DNA of 64,000 nucleotides from Streptococcus oralis subsp. tigurinus. GTDB lineage: Bacteria > Bacillota > Bacilli > Lactobacillales > Streptococcaceae. The notes beneath the pieces are model-generated. The model had not been told where the DNA came from. It did no database searches and worked only from the letters and a program-made list of their open reading frames with translations. Positions 1 through 8,636 of the stretch are shown piece after piece (positions within the stretch are counted from its first letter, which is position 1; the number at the start of each line of letters is the position of its first letter). The stretch spans positions 1,426,001 to 1,490,000 of the forward strand of contig NZ_AP018338.1 in the NCBI RefSeq assembly GCF_002356415.1, read 5' to 3'. The position numbers were made by a program, and so were the translations under genes.

Positions 1-11
1 GCGTTAATCAA

Positions 12-953
12 TTAAGGCTCATTATTGATAACAGAGCCACCACTACTGAATGTATAAGAAACACCGTCTATAATTAGAGTTTTATTACTTGCAAATGCAC
101 CACCATCGTTAGGATCTGCATAATATCTACTTCCGTTAAACTCAAGCCAACCCGTTTTCATCTCAAAAGTAACTGGGTCGAAATAATATTGTTTTCCATC
201 TAATAATATCCACCGACCTACAAATGCCTTACCAAATTCGTCAAAGCAATACGTTTTCCCATCTATCGTTTGCCAACCTGACAATCGTTCTCCACTTTCT
301 GGGTCGTAATAATACCATATTGATTTACCATTTGAATCTTCTAATAACACCCAACCCGTTTTCATATCACAATTAACTGGGTCAAAATAATAAAATTTTC
401 CGTCTATTTTGTGTGAGCCTTTAAGTGCAGAATATTTAAAGTAATACCATTTCCCATCTATATTTTTCCAACCTTCTGGTAGTGCTCCGCTGACAGGATC
501 GAAATAATACCAACTTGGATCAGGAGTTTCTAATAACATCCAACCCGTTTTCATCTCGTAAGTAACTGAGTCAAAATAATATTGTTTTCCACCTATATTA
601 TGCATACCCCCGCGTAGACCATCTGAATAAAGGTAATACCATTTCCCATCTACATTTTGCCAGCCTGTTTTTAAATCACCATTCACTGGATCGTAATAAC
701 TCCATTGTTTTACTAGTTTGCCTCCACTAGTATACTCATCTAATTGCCAGCCAGTTACCATATATCCTCTGTTATCAAACCTATACCATTTTCCGTCAAT
801 TTCAGTTCGAGCACCTCTGATATAATACGAACCATTAGGGTATGTATACCACCAACCAATATTATCTCTATGCCAATCAGCCTTTACTTGAGACATTGGA
901 ATTAAAAGCGATATCACAATCGCACTAGCAAGCAATAGCTTATTTTTTTTCAT
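12..953 (-). CDS. Choline-binding repeat surface protein
   Basis: A 313-residue secreted protein made of a Sec signal peptide (about residues 1-25, basic start, hydrophobic core, cleavage near VKA-DW) followed almost entirely by choline-binding repeats. The diagnostic pattern, GW then about ten residues then GKWYYF or KQYYFDP, recurs through the chain. Such repeats bind phosphocholine on teichoic acids and hold proteins non-covalently on the wall. I see no separate amidase, lysozyme or protease domain, so it resembles the repeat-only class of Cbp proteins and its role is unknown. Start chosen at the ATG behind an AGGAGGGAAAG Shine-Dalgarno, seven codons inside the longest frame. Insertions lengthen some repeats (e.g. 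DEYTSGGKLVKQ), as in other mitis-group Cbps. Confidence 0.9.
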   Translation of the reverse strand: MKKNKLLLASAIVISLLIPMSQVKADWHRDNIGWWYTYPNGSYYIRGARTEIDGKWYRFDNRGYMVTGWQLDEYTSGGKLVKQWSYYDPVNGDLKTGWQNVDGKWYYLYSDGLRGGMHNIGGKQYYFDSVTYEMKTGWMLLETPDPSWYYFDPVSGALPEGWKNIDGKWYYFKYSALKGSHKIDGKFYYFDPVNCDMKTGWVLLEDSNGKSIWYYYDPESGERLSGWQTIDGKTYCFDEFGKAFVGRWILLDGKQYYFDPVTFEMKTGWLEFNGSRYYADPNDGGAFASNKTLIIDGVSYTFSSGGSVINNEP

Positions 954-991
954 TTTCTTTCCCTCCTTGCGCAATCTTTATATCCGCTTTC

Positions 992-1020
992 ATTGTACCA
1001 TGTTTATCACTATTAATCAA
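992..1020 (-). promoter_or_regulatory. Promoter of the choline-binding protein gene
   Basis: Reading the minus strand: TTGATT, a 17-base spacer, then TACAAT preceded by TGG (extended -10). It lies about 40 bases upstream of the chosen start codon. Confidence 0.55.
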
Positions 1021-1114
1021 CTGATGTCAAGATATAGGAAGCTCACTATCAATGAATTCAAGAAATAACTTAAAATTAATAAAAGAGGCACTTAGGTCTC
1101 TTTTTTCTTGCCCT

Positions 1115-1143
1115 TTGCCATTTTTCAAAAAATATGCTAGACT
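1115..1143 (+). promoter_or_regulatory. Promoter of the queCDEF operon
   Basis: TTGCCA, 17 bases, TAGACT, with a TGC extended -10 element. It places transcription start near 1150, just before the structured leader of queC. Confidence 0.55.
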
Positions 1144-1158
1144 GTAGGTAGAATATTA

Positions 1159-1232
1159 CGATGTTTGGGACATGCCATCGCTAAAAAAAACCTCTACTTG
1201 GTATTTTTTAGCTCCCCTAAAGGGAGCTTTTT
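1159..1232 (+). promoter_or_regulatory. Candidate preQ1 riboswitch with transcription attenuator
   Basis: A short aptamer-like unit: a 5-bp stem CGATG/CATCG (1159-1163, 1176-1180), a 12-base loop containing GGGACATGC, then an A-rich tail with eight A residues ending in CC. That is the layout of class-I preQ1 aptamers. It is followed by an intrinsic terminator (AGCTCCC/GGGAGCT, 1210-1228, then T5). The tail 1180-1192 is almost perfectly complementary to 1200-1212, which overlaps the first arm of the terminator, so tail docking and antitermination are mutually exclusive. Position directly upstream of queC supports a preQ1 or preQ0 ligand. The class assignment is inference because the loop is not the textbook sequence. 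Confidence 0.6.
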
Positions 1233-1269
1233 GCGTGCTCTGAACATTTCCCATTTTGGAAGGAGTACT

Positions 1270-1923
1270 ATGAAACGTCAATCAGCCTTGGTCGTCTTTA
1301 GTGGCGGTCAAGATTCCACAACCTGCCTTTTTTGGGCTAAAGAACACTATGAAGCAGTCGAAGCTGTCACCTTTGCCTACGGCCAACGCCATCATCTCGA
1401 AATCCAAGTTGCCAAAGAAATCGCTAAGGAACAGGGTATTCGTCATCACATCCTAGATATGTCTCTGCTGGGACAAATCACTGAAAATGCGCTGACCTCT
1501 GATATGGAAATCGAGCAAAAAGAGGGAGAGGTTCCCAATACCTTTGTTGACGGTCGCAACCACCTCTTTCTTTCCTTTGCAGCAGTTCTTGCCAAACAAC
1601 TTGGTATTAAAGACATCGTGACAGGTGTCTGCGAGACAGATTTCTCAGGCTACCCTGACTGCCGGGATATCTTTGTCAAATCCCTTAATGTTACTCTCAA
1701 CCTTGCCATGGATTATGACTTTGTTATCCAAACACCTCTCATGTGGCTTGACAAGGCTGAAACTTGGGAATTAGCCGACCAACTCGGTGCCTTTGACTAT
1801 GTTCGTGAAAAGACCTTGACCTGCTACAACGGAATTATCGGAAGTGGCTGTGGAGATTGCCCAGCCTGCCACCTACGTCAGCATGGTTTAGATGTTTATC
1901 TTTCACAGAAAGGAGAGGGCTAA
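1270..1923 (+). CDS. queC: 7-cyano-7-deazaguanine (preQ0) synthase
   Basis: Converts 7-carboxy-7-deazaguanine, ammonia and ATP to preQ0 in the cytoplasm, the third step from GTP toward queuosine. The 217-residue protein has the PP-loop near its N-terminus ([14 protein letters not shown] pyrophosphatase fold), a conserved AYGQRH segment, and a C-terminal zinc knuckle CxxxxxxxxCGDCPAC. Length fits the family. The ATG at 1270 follows GGAGTACT; the longer upstream frame would run through the leader terminator and is rejected. First gene of queC-queD-queE-queF; its stop overlaps the queD start (TAATG). A folE-type GTP cyclohydrolase is not in the window. Confidence 0.96.
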   Translation: MKRQSALVVFSGGQDSTTCLFWAKEHYEAVEAVTFAYGQRHHLEIQVAKEIAKEQGIRHHILDMSLLGQITENALTSDMEIEQKEGEVPNTFVDGRNHLFLSFAAVLAKQLGIKDIVTGVCETDFSGYPDCRDIFVKSLNVTLNLAMDYDFVIQTPLMWLDKAETWELADQLGAFDYVREKTLTCYNGIIGSGCGDCPACHLRQHGLDVYLSQKGEG

Positions 1924-2366
1924 TGTTTTTCGCACCTAAAGAAATCAAACAGGAAACTGGGGAGTCTCTCGTCTACAATCCTCACAGAACCTTAGTTTCA
2001 AAAGAATTCACTTTCGACGCTGCCCACCACCTCTTTCACTATGAAGGAAAATGCAAATCCCTGCACGGACACACTTATCGTCTGCAGATTGCTATTAGTG
2101 GATTTTTAGATGAACGTGGCATGACCTACGATTTTGGAGACATCAAAGCTATCTACAAGGACTACTTAGAGCCCCATTTGGATCATCGCTATCTCAATGA
2201 AACCCTGCCTTATATGAACACGACTGCTGAAAATATGGTTTACTGGATTTTCCAAACTATGAGTCAAGAGTTGCCAGACGAGCGCGGTCTCCGTTTGGAA
2301 TACGTTCGCCTCTATGAGACTCCGACCGCCTTTGCAGAGTTTAGACGGGAGTGGTTAGATGACTAG
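1923..2366 (+). CDS. queD: 6-carboxy-5,6,7,8-tetrahydropterin synthase
   Basis: Converts 7,8-dihydroneopterin triphosphate to 6-carboxy-tetrahydropterin, the second step of the preQ0 route. The 147-residue protein shows the PTPS fold signatures: zinc histidines in FDAAHHL and the HGH of KSLHGHTY, a catalytic cysteine in GKCKS, the DFGDIK segment, LDHRYLN and a late YETPTAFAEF. The start at 1923 overlaps the queC stop by one base in TAATG and lies behind GGAGAGGG; the earlier in-frame start lies inside queC. It overlaps queE by 8 bases, so translation of the three genes is probably coupled. Confidence 0.95.
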   Translation: MFFAPKEIKQETGESLVYNPHRTLVSKEFTFDAAHHLFHYEGKCKSLHGHTYRLQIAISGFLDERGMTYDFGDIKAIYKDYLEPHLDHRYLNETLPYMNTTAENMVYWIFQTMSQELPDERGLRLEYVRLYETPTAFAEFRREWLDD

Positions 2367-3075
2367 GGAACGTGTCCTCAAACTACCAGTTCTGGAAATT
2401 TTTGGTCCAACCTTTCAAGGTGAAGGCCGTGCTATTGGGCAGAAAACCATGTTTGTCCGCACTGCAGGTTGCGACTACCACTGCGACTGGTGCGACTCTG
2501 CCTTTACTTGGGATGGTTCTGAAAAACCAACTCGTATGACAGCTGACGAGGTCATTGCTGCCTTGGATAAATTGGGGACCTACGACTATGTAACTCTATC
2601 TGGGGGAAATCCTGCTATCCTAGCAGCCAACATGGCCGAGCTGGTCACCAAACTCAAGGAACGTGGTGTCACTCTGGCTGTTGAGACCCAAGGCTCCCGC
2701 TGGCAAAATTGGTTAAAAGATATCGACCAAGTCACTCTGAGTCCCAAACCTCCTTCATCCAAGATGGAAGTCAACTTCGAAACCTTAGACTTTATCGTTT
2801 CCCAACTAGATCCAGACAAGGTCACCTTTAAAATCCCTGTCTTTGATGATGCCGATTTAGCCTTTGCCAAAGGGATCCAAGAACGTTACCAGCCAGATGT
2901 CCTCTTCTTATCAGCAGGAAATCCTGAGCCCAAGGCTACGGGTAATATTGTCCAAGACCAACTAGATCGCCTCAAAGAACTCTGGGAACGTGTCGCTGCT
3001 GACGATAGCTGGGGCAATGTCCGCGTCCTTCCTCAACTCCATACCCTCCTCTACGACAACCAACGTGGTGTTTAA
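2359..3075 (+). CDS. queE: 7-carboxy-7-deazaguanine synthase (radical SAM)
   Basis: Radical-SAM enzyme that rearranges 6-carboxy-tetrahydropterin to 7-carboxy-7-deazaguanine. Residues 1-30 hold the GPTFQGEG substrate segment. The cluster motif is CDYHCDWC (CxxxCxxC), followed by SGGNPA, which corresponds to the SAM-binding glycine-rich GGE-like turn. 238 residues is normal for the Gram-positive form. It overlaps queD by 8 bases and precedes queF by 18. No defect seen. Confidence 0.95.
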   Translation: MTRERVLKLPVLEIFGPTFQGEGRAIGQKTMFVRTAGCDYHCDWCDSAFTWDGSEKPTRMTADEVIAALDKLGTYDYVTLSGGNPAILAANMAELVTKLKERGVTLAVETQGSRWQNWLKDIDQVTLSPKPPSSKMEVNFETLDFIVSQLDPDKVTFKIPVFDDADLAFAKGIQERYQPDVLFLSAGNPEPKATGNIVQDQLDRLKELWERVAADDSWGNVRVLPQLHTLLYDNQRGV

Positions 3076-3093
3076 AATTAGAAAGAAAAAATC

Positions 3094-3585
3094 ATGTCAC
3101 AACAAGAAGAAATGAAAAACCTAAGCCTACTGGGCAACAAAGAAACTACCTACATTTTTGACTATCAACCAGAAGTCCTCGAATCCTTTGACAATCGTCA
3201 TGTGGAAAATGACTATTTCATCAAATTCAACTTTCCTGAATTTACTTCCCTGTGCCCAATCACCGCTCAGCCAGACTTTGCGACCATTTATATTTCCTAC
3301 ATTCCTGACAAGCTCTGCGTCGAGTCAAAATCCCTCAAACTCTATCTCTTTAGCTATCGAAATCATGGGGATTTTCACGAAAACTGTATCAACACTATCG
3401 GGAAAGACTTGGTTAACTTGCTCGACCCTCGCTATTTAGAAGTCTGGGGAAAATTCACTCCGCGCGGGGGCATTTCAATCGACCCTTACTACAATTACGG
3501 TAGACCTGGAACTAAGTATGAAGGATTGGCAGAACAACGCCTCTTTCAACACGACCTTTATCCAGAGAAAATTGACAACCGCTAA
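3094..3585 (+). CDS. queF: NADPH-dependent preQ0 reductase
   Basis: Reduces the nitrile of preQ0 to the aminomethyl group of preQ1, the base that Tgt inserts into tRNA. This is the 163-residue unimodal type. Visible family features are the catalytic cysteine in [14 protein letters not shown], the QueF motif [20 protein letters not shown] with its substrate-binding Glu, and the His-Glu near its end. Last gene of the que operon; a strong bidirectional terminator follows 10 bases after the stop. Confidence 0.96.
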   Translation: MSQQEEMKNLSLLGNKETTYIFDYQPEVLESFDNRHVENDYFIKFNFPEFTSLCPITAQPDFATIYISYIPDKLCVESKSLKLYLFSYRNHGDFHENCINTIGKDLVNLLDPRYLEVWGKFTPRGGISIDPYYNYGRPGTKYEGLAEQRLFQHDLYPEKIDNR

Positions 3586-3594
3586 ACAGATACG

Positions 3595-3633
3595 AAAAAG
3601 CCCTGTTCCTCAAACTGAGGAGCAAGGCTTTTT
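3595..3633. terminator. Bidirectional terminator between queF and the aquaporin gene
   Basis: Stem AAAAAGCC/GGCTTTTT with an inner CCTCA/TGAGG arm and T-rich ends on both strands. It sits between convergent queF and the aquaporin gene and can serve both. Confidence 0.85.
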
Positions 3634-3642
3634 GAATTTCAA

Positions 3643-4311
3643 TTATTCTTCTGTTCCAAGGAAGTTTTTAGCAACAAGGGCTGCAAGAATACCACCAACG
3701 ATTGGGGCAAGGATGAAAATCCATACTTGTTGAAGGGCTGCGCCACCTACCAAGACAGCAGGAGCCAAGCTACGAGCTGGGTTTACTGAAAGTCCAGTGA
3801 TGTTCAATCCCACAAGGATCAAGGCTGTCAATGACAAACCGATTACCAAACCAGCGATTGCGCCATTACCTTTGCTTGCTGAAGTGACAGTCATAATAAC
3901 TAGGACAAACAAGAAAGTTGCGATGACTTCAAACAAGAATCCACCAAAGACAGTGACACCGTTTGCCAAGGCATTTTCACCAAGACTAGCAGTTGACATG
4001 CCTGAGTTAGACAAGAGGAAGAATACTGCAGCTGACGCAAGGAAAGCTCCAACTACTTGTCCAAGTATGTAGTTTACAAGCTCAGAAGATGACAAACGTT
4101 TGTTTACAAACATAGCGATCGAAACCGCTGGGTTCAAGTGAGCACCTGAAATCGTCCCAATTGAGTAAGCTGCAACTACGATTGCCAAACCAAAAGCAAG
4201 AGCAATCCCAAGGTGCCCAACACCTTCAACACCATTCCCAAAAACAACAGCTCCTGTTCCGATGAACACAAGCATAAATGTACCGATTAATTCAGCAACA
4301 AATTTTTTCAT
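3643..4311 (-). CDS. aqpZ: Aquaporin, AqpZ-like MIP channel
   Basis: A 222-residue membrane channel of the major intrinsic protein family. Both half-helix NPA motifs are intact (SGAHLNPAVS near residue 60 and LSVNPARSLAP near 175), separating two repeats of three transmembrane helices. The NPAR with a small compact length points to the water-type AqpZ branch rather than a glycerol facilitator, where the second box is normally NPARD with flanking loop expansions. Substrate is inferred; pneumococcal homologues have also been linked to oxygen and peroxide passage. Monocistronic: own promoter and shared terminator with queF. Confidence 0.85.
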   Translation of the reverse strand: MKKFVAELIGTFMLVFIGTGAVVFGNGVEGVGHLGIALAFGLAIVVAAYSIGTISGAHLNPAVSIAMFVNKRLSSSELVNYILGQVVGAFLASAAVFFLLSNSGMSTASLGENALANGVTVFGGFLFEVIATFLFVLVIMTVTSASKGNGAIAGLVIGLSLTALILVGLNITGLSVNPARSLAPAVLVGGAALQQVWIFILAPIVGGILAALVAKNFLGTEE

Positions 4312-4341
4312 GATAAGTCTCCTTTTTTCAAACTAAGTATT

Positions 4342-4370
4342 AGTCTATCAAAAGAAGCAAAGGGTTTCAA
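4342..4370 (-). promoter_or_regulatory. Promoter of the aquaporin gene
   Basis: Minus strand TTGAAA, 17 bases, TAGACT, with TG one base before the -10. About 30 bases upstream of the start codon, which has a GGAG site. Confidence 0.6.
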
Positions 4371-4420
4371 GAAAATTGACTGGAAAGTTATTTAAAAATC
4401 ATGAAACGACTCGCTTGGAC

Positions 4421-5212
4421 TTAGTATTGAAAGGATTGAATCGCTTCTTTCAAGGCATCTTGTAAACTATTTTTCTGATCAAGTTGGATATACACTTCCA
4501 ACAGACTGGATCTGAAATTGGAAAATTTATAAAAATCTTCCCTCTCTTCTATTGGAAAATCAACCGTTTTTATCCAAGAAGCTACTTGTTCTTGCCCTAA
4601 TTTCACTTGCAAAATGGGTTCATAAAGTACTCTCGCTAACCGCCAATCCTCATCATTTGTAAAACGAATGGTAATTCTTTTAAATAGTTGACCCAGTACA
4701 TCAAATGCTTCAGAAACTCTGTTACTAGGAGAATCTGGATGACAAACGACTTCAGTCAAGAGATCCGCTCCATGTGCAAAAGCGTGAACCCAACCATACT
4801 GACTTGAAAAACCTGTCGTATCCTTTTCTTTTTTAAGGTAATACAAACCTTGAGATAGCATAGCATTTCTTATATCAGTTTTTAAACCTTTATAGAAAAG
4901 AGAGTGTTCGTTACCATCTGCAGACAAAAGATTGGCATAAATAAGCGCCCTAAAAGAACGTTTAAGAGTCGAAACTCCTCTACTATCAATCTCTTTGTAT
5001 AGACCTTCATCAGAGGAGACCTCTTCTGAGATAAACTGAAACTGCTCAAGGGAAAACAACTCTTCTTGAATCCCCCTAGCCAAACTCGTAAAAACAAGTT
5101 CATCTCGAATTTCTGGAGAGGGATCTCCCAAGTGCTCAAGCAGCCACTGAATTTCTTCTCGACTATAGCTTGGTTTTTCTTCTATCACTTTTCTTTGTAA
5201 TTTTTTACGCAT
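4421..5212 (-). CDS. DUF2785 family protein
   Basis: A 263-residue cytoplasmic, mostly alpha-helical protein with no signal peptide. The block YGWVHAFAHGADLL, with paired histidines, and the preceding LSADGNEHSL segment are what I associate with DUF2785; no biochemical role is known to me. Helical pattern and repeated charged surface suggest a HEAT-like fold. The ATG at 5212 has GAGGTG upstream; a GTG three codons earlier is the alternative. It stands alone between the aquaporin gene and the terminator of the next upstream gene. Confidence 0.65.
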   Translation of the reverse strand: MRKKLQRKVIEEKPSYSREEIQWLLEHLGDPSPEIRDELVFTSLARGIQEELFSLEQFQFISEEVSSDEGLYKEIDSRGVSTLKRSFRALIYANLLSADGNEHSLFYKGLKTDIRNAMLSQGLYYLKKEKDTTGFSSQYGWVHAFAHGADLLTEVVCHPDSPSNRVSEAFDVLGQLFKRITIRFTNDEDWRLARVLYEPILQVKLGQEQVASWIKTVDFPIEEREDFYKFSNFRSSLLEVYIQLDQKNSLQDALKEAIQSFQY

Positions 5213-5244
5213 CTCTAGCACCTCTACATTTCTAGTAACTTATC

Positions 5245-5268
5245 AAAAAGTCATCCGAAGATGACTTT
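5245..5268 (-). terminator. Terminator after the membrane coiled-coil gene
   Basis: Minus strand AAAGTCATC-TTCG-GATGACTTTTT, a stem closed by a UUCG tetraloop with a T run, directly after the stop codon of the 5274-6056 gene. Confidence 0.8.
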
Positions 5269-5273
5269 CTTTC

Positions 5274-6056
5274 TTATTCTGTTTTTGATGGACGTTTTCC
5301 TGCAGCAATTGCATCTGCCTCTGTCATCTCAACAACGTTGGCTTTATTCGTTTTTGAAGGCATTCTATCCTTACTATACCAATAAACTTTTGATTTCCCA
5401 TGGTCTGCAACATAGACAATTCTATCTTGCTGTTGAGCTTTGGTTTCAACTTCACGCGCAGCTCTTTTTTCTTCTTCTTTTTGAGAAATTAACGACTCAA
5501 CTGCACCTATTCTATCAAGCAACTCTGTCTTTTTGTCGTTATTTTCAATCTGATTAACTGTCTCTTTAGCAGACTTCACTTGACTCGCATCTTGACTTTC
5601 CTCCAATTGTTTGACTAAGGTTTCACCTTTTTCTTGCAACTCCTTTGCAGCTTTTTCTTTAGCAATTCTCTCTTCTTCTGCTTTTTCTTTAGCTTTTTTC
5701 TCTTCTTCGATTCGTTTTGCTTCCTCTATACTAGATGAAGTATCCGTGGTTGAAGCTGTCGAAGTAGTAGATGTCGCAGTCTGCATAGTTTCTGATTGAG
5801 AAGATGAAATTTTCTTTGTGACTGTTGGAGTTTGAAGAGCAACTGCAACAAAACTGACAATGAAAATCCCGATCATTAGATTTCTTTTTCGAATATCTGG
5901 TGCTTTCTTTACAAAATACCAAATACCAACTCCGCTCAAAACAAGATAGAGAGTAGGCAAAGCAAGCAATAAAATGATTCCCAACAAAACTAGACCAATT
6001 TTGATAAAATGCATTCTTTGGGGATCTTGCTCTAGCCATTCTTTGATTCTATTCAT
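5274..6056 (-). CDS. Membrane protein with charged coiled coil
   Basis: A 260-residue protein of unknown function. Residues about 16-45 and 50-75 form two membrane-spanning stretches; a Ser/Thr-rich linker (about 80-110) follows, then a long Lys/Glu/Ala coiled coil (about 110-195). The C-terminal 50 residues (VYVADHGKSKVYWYSKDRM to GKRPSKTE) resemble the small domain often fused to nucleases that normally carries CxxC-type metal ligands, but here all cysteines are absent. The start has AGGAGAAAAAT. Downstream of pepF with a 28-base gap, so probably co-transcribed. Confidence 0.6.
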   Translation of the reverse strand: MNRIKEWLEQDPQRMHFIKIGLVLLGIILLLALPTLYLVLSGVGIWYFVKKAPDIRKRNLMIGIFIVSFVAVALQTPTVTKKISSSQSETMQTATSTTSTASTTDTSSSIEEAKRIEEEKKAKEKAEEERIAKEKAAKELQEKGETLVKQLEESQDASQVKSAKETVNQIENNDKKTELLDRIGAVESLISQKEEEKRAAREVETKAQQQDRIVYVADHGKSKVYWYSKDRMPSKTNKANVVEMTEADAIAAGKRPSKTE

Positions 6057-6084
6057 ATTTTTCTCCTAAAACTCTGTCCAACCT

Positions 6085-7881
6085 TTACTCTCCCAACTCA
6101 GCACTGTAAGCGATAATCTGGTCAACTGTGTCAGACAAGAATTGGATGGTATCACGGAGTGGTTTATCTGTTGAAATATCCGCTCCGATAATCATGGCTG
6201 ACTCAAGTGGTGTCTTGCTACCACCTGATTTAAGGAGATTGAGCCAATCTTCAGCTCCAGTTTCTGAATGTTTCAAATGAAGGTACCCCGCAGTCGAGAT
6301 AACAAGTCCAGCTGAGTAGGTGTAACTATACAATCCCATGTAATAGTGAGCTTGGCGCATCCAAGTCAGAGCTGCATCATCATCAATCTCAATGGCATCT
6401 CCCCAGAAATCCGTCAAGACTTCCTTCATAATGCTGTTAAGTTTGCTTGCTCCGAAGGTTTCTCCTTCTTCAATCAATGTATAAACCTTACGCTGGAAGG
6501 CTGCTTCCAAGAGGTGGGTGATAAAATTATGGAAGTAGGTGTCTGTCAAGCGATGAGCAAGAGCGAAGCGTTTTTGACGTGGATCATCAGACTGGTGCTC
6601 CAAGTAGTCACTGAGAAGCAATTCATTGAAGGTTGATGGCGCTTCGACATAGTAAGTAGACATGTGGGCATTGAAGTAACTTTGGTGATTATCTGAAAAG
6701 ATGAATTGACCAGAATGCCCGATTTCATGAATCAAGGTATAAACATCGCTCAAACGACCAGTCCAGCTCATGAGGACATAAGGGTGCACGCGATATGGAT
6801 CCGCCGCATAACCACCAGAATCCTTGCCACTATTAGCAGCGAAGTCCACCCAGCGTTCTTCTTGATAGCGCGCAACTTCCTGACAATATTCTTGTCCCAA
6901 AGGTTCTACTGACTTCATGACCAAATCATAGGCGTCATCAATAGTCACTTCAGGATTCAGGGCGCTGTCCAAGTCCAATTTCCAGTCTGCAAAGGTCATC
7001 TTTTCAAGACCATTCACCTTGGCAACATGCTTGAGGTATCTCTGAGCAACTGGCGCAAAATCCTTCATGATGAGGTCAATCTGGCGGTCAAACATGGCAC
7101 GGTCAACTTCTTGCTCAGCTAGGAGATAATCAAAGACTGAGTCATAGCCCTTCATATCAGCCAATAGTTTTTCAGACTTAACTTGGGCTAAATAGGCTGC
7201 AGCTGCCGTATTTTGATGCTTACGGAGTCCCTCTGAGAAGGAGCGGAAAGATTTCTCACGAACCTCAGCGTCCTCGTGGTTTTGGTAGAAATTCTCATAG
7301 GTAACAAAGCTGTTTTTATAGGTCTTGCCATGGGCTTCAAAGTCAGCCATTTCAAAGTCCCCAGCTCGCATCTTAGTGTAAATGTCCTGTGGACTGTAGA
7401 AAACTTCTCCCAGATTTGTCAAAGCCTTCTCCACATCAGCCCCTAGGTAGTGGGCTTTTTTGATTTTGGCCTGACGAATGGCTGCCGTCAAGTGAGGCAA
7501 TTTACCCAAACGGTCCAAGACCTCCTCGTCTGCAGCCACCAAGGCGTCGTCAAAGAAGGTCAAGGCTACGCTGGCATCAGTTTCAAATTCCATCCCAGCC
7601 TGGGCAATATTGGCAAATTCTTCATTGCTATAATCTGTCGTCTGAGGCATAAAGGCGTAATTGCCGATATGGCTCATCTGGATATAGATTTGTTCCAATT
7701 CCGTAAAGGCCTTCTCAAAATCCTCAAAAGTATGAAGATTGCCCTTGTAATCACGGCTAAATTGATTGATGTCTTCGCGCGTTTTCTCGATTGCACGCAA
7801 GAAATCCTCACGGTCTTGGTATAGGGCTGTTAAGTCCCAAAGTTCCTTTTCTGGAAATTCTGAACGGTGTTTTTGTTCCAT
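6085..7881 (-). CDS. pepF: Oligoendopeptidase F (M3 family)
   Basis: A 598-residue cytoplasmic zinc metallopeptidase that cleaves medium-length peptides, for example those brought in by oligopeptide uptake. The active-site motif LIHEIGHSGQF contains HEXXH, with the third zinc ligand expected in the helix about 25 residues on (APSTFNELLLSDYL supplies the Glu). The N-terminal half is the helical M3 cap. Full length for PepF. It lies after rsmE with a 10-base gap, in a minus-strand run starting near 11945. Confidence 0.93.
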   Translation of the reverse strand: MEQKHRSEFPEKELWDLTALYQDREDFLRAIEKTREDINQFSRDYKGNLHTFEDFEKAFTELEQIYIQMSHIGNYAFMPQTTDYSNEEFANIAQAGMEFETDASVALTFFDDALVAADEEVLDRLGKLPHLTAAIRQAKIKKAHYLGADVEKALTNLGEVFYSPQDIYTKMRAGDFEMADFEAHGKTYKNSFVTYENFYQNHEDAEVREKSFRSFSEGLRKHQNTAAAAYLAQVKSEKLLADMKGYDSVFDYLLAEQEVDRAMFDRQIDLIMKDFAPVAQRYLKHVAKVNGLEKMTFADWKLDLDSALNPEVTIDDAYDLVMKSVEPLGQEYCQEVARYQEERWVDFAANSGKDSGGYAADPYRVHPYVLMSWTGRLSDVYTLIHEIGHSGQFIFSDNHQSYFNAHMSTYYVEAPSTFNELLLSDYLEHQSDDPRQKRFALAHRLTDTYFHNFITHLLEAAFQRKVYTLIEEGETFGASKLNSIMKEVLTDFWGDAIEIDDDAALTWMRQAHYYMGLYSYTYSAGLVISTAGYLHLKHSETGAEDWLNLLKSGGSKTPLESAMIIGADISTDKPLRDTIQFLSDTVDQIIAYSAELGE

Positions 7882-7891
7882 TTTCTTCCTC

Positions 7892-8635
7892 TTATTTCTC
7901 TAATTCTACTAAAACACTAAGGACTGATAAGGCGTAAAGTGGTGCTGTTTCAGCTCGCAAGATGCGAGGACCAAGCCCTGCCAAGACTGCTCCTTTAGCT
8001 TCAAAACTTTCAATTTCTACTGGTGAGAGACCGCCTTCTGGACCAAAGATAAAGAGCAATTTAGCTCCTTTTTCAAGGCCAGTGACTGCTTGTAAGAGCG
8101 CAGCGGCTTCTCCCTCTTTTGCTGATTCTTCATAGGCCACTACAATAGAGTCAAACTGGTCAAACTGAGCTAGAAAATCTGCTTTTTTCTCGAAAAGCTG
8201 AATACTTGGAACGATATTACGCTTGCTTTGTTCGGCTGCTCCAAGGGCGATTTTTTCTAGTTTTTCGACTTTCTTGCCTAGTTTCTTGCCATCCCACTTG
8301 GCAACGGACCAGTCGGCAGGGAAGGCCCAGATTTGACTGGCTCCCAGCTCCGTCACTTTTTGAGTGATGAACTCTAGCTTGTCTCCCTTGGGAAATCCTG
8401 ATGCGATGGTCACTTGGATTGGCAGTTCCACATTATCAACTAATTCTTCAACCAACTCAAACTGACGCGCTTCCACATCTATCACGCGCGCCAAACGCTT
8501 GACGCCATCATCAAAGACCAAGGTAACTTCATCATTTTCTTTTAAGCGCATGACCTGAAACATATGCTTGCTGGTTTCCTTGTCCCCGATAGTCACTGGA
8601 GAGATAGCACTGCCTTTTACAAAATACTGTTGCAT
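7892..8635 (-). CDS. rsmE: 16S rRNA m3U1498 methyltransferase
   Basis: SPOUT-class methyltransferase for U1498 of 16S rRNA. The 247-residue protein has the N-terminal PUA-like domain and the C-terminal knot with FGPEGGLS, then LGPRILRAETAPLYALS forming the SAM pocket. The ATG at 8635 follows GGAGGCTAGC and is preferred over the in-frame start four codons upstream, which falls inside prmA. It is adjacent to prmA, the usual arrangement in Firmicutes. Confidence 0.95.
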   Translation of the reverse strand: MQQYFVKGSAISPVTIGDKETSKHMFQVMRLKENDEVTLVFDDGVKRLARVIDVEARQFELVEELVDNVELPIQVTIASGFPKGDKLEFITQKVTELGASQIWAFPADWSVAKWDGKKLGKKVEKLEKIALGAAEQSKRNIVPSIQLFEKKADFLAQFDQFDSIVVAYEESAKEGEAAALLQAVTGLEKGAKLLFIFGPEGGLSPVEIESFEAKGAVLAGLGPRILRAETAPLYALSVLSVLVELEK

Positions 8636-8636
8636 G

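Noticed and set aside
12..953. Autolysin or cell-wall hydrolase
   Set aside because: Only choline-binding repeats follow the signal peptide; no catalytic domain motif is present.
1082..1109. Terminator AAAGAG/CTCTTT plus T run upstream of queC
   Set aside because: The stem is only about six pairs with an irregular inner part and no gene on the plus strand ends there; not strong enough to list.
2586..2870. 94-codon open frame antisense to queE
   Set aside because: It lies wholly inside queE, with no ribosome binding site or recognisable protein; a shadow of the sense codons.
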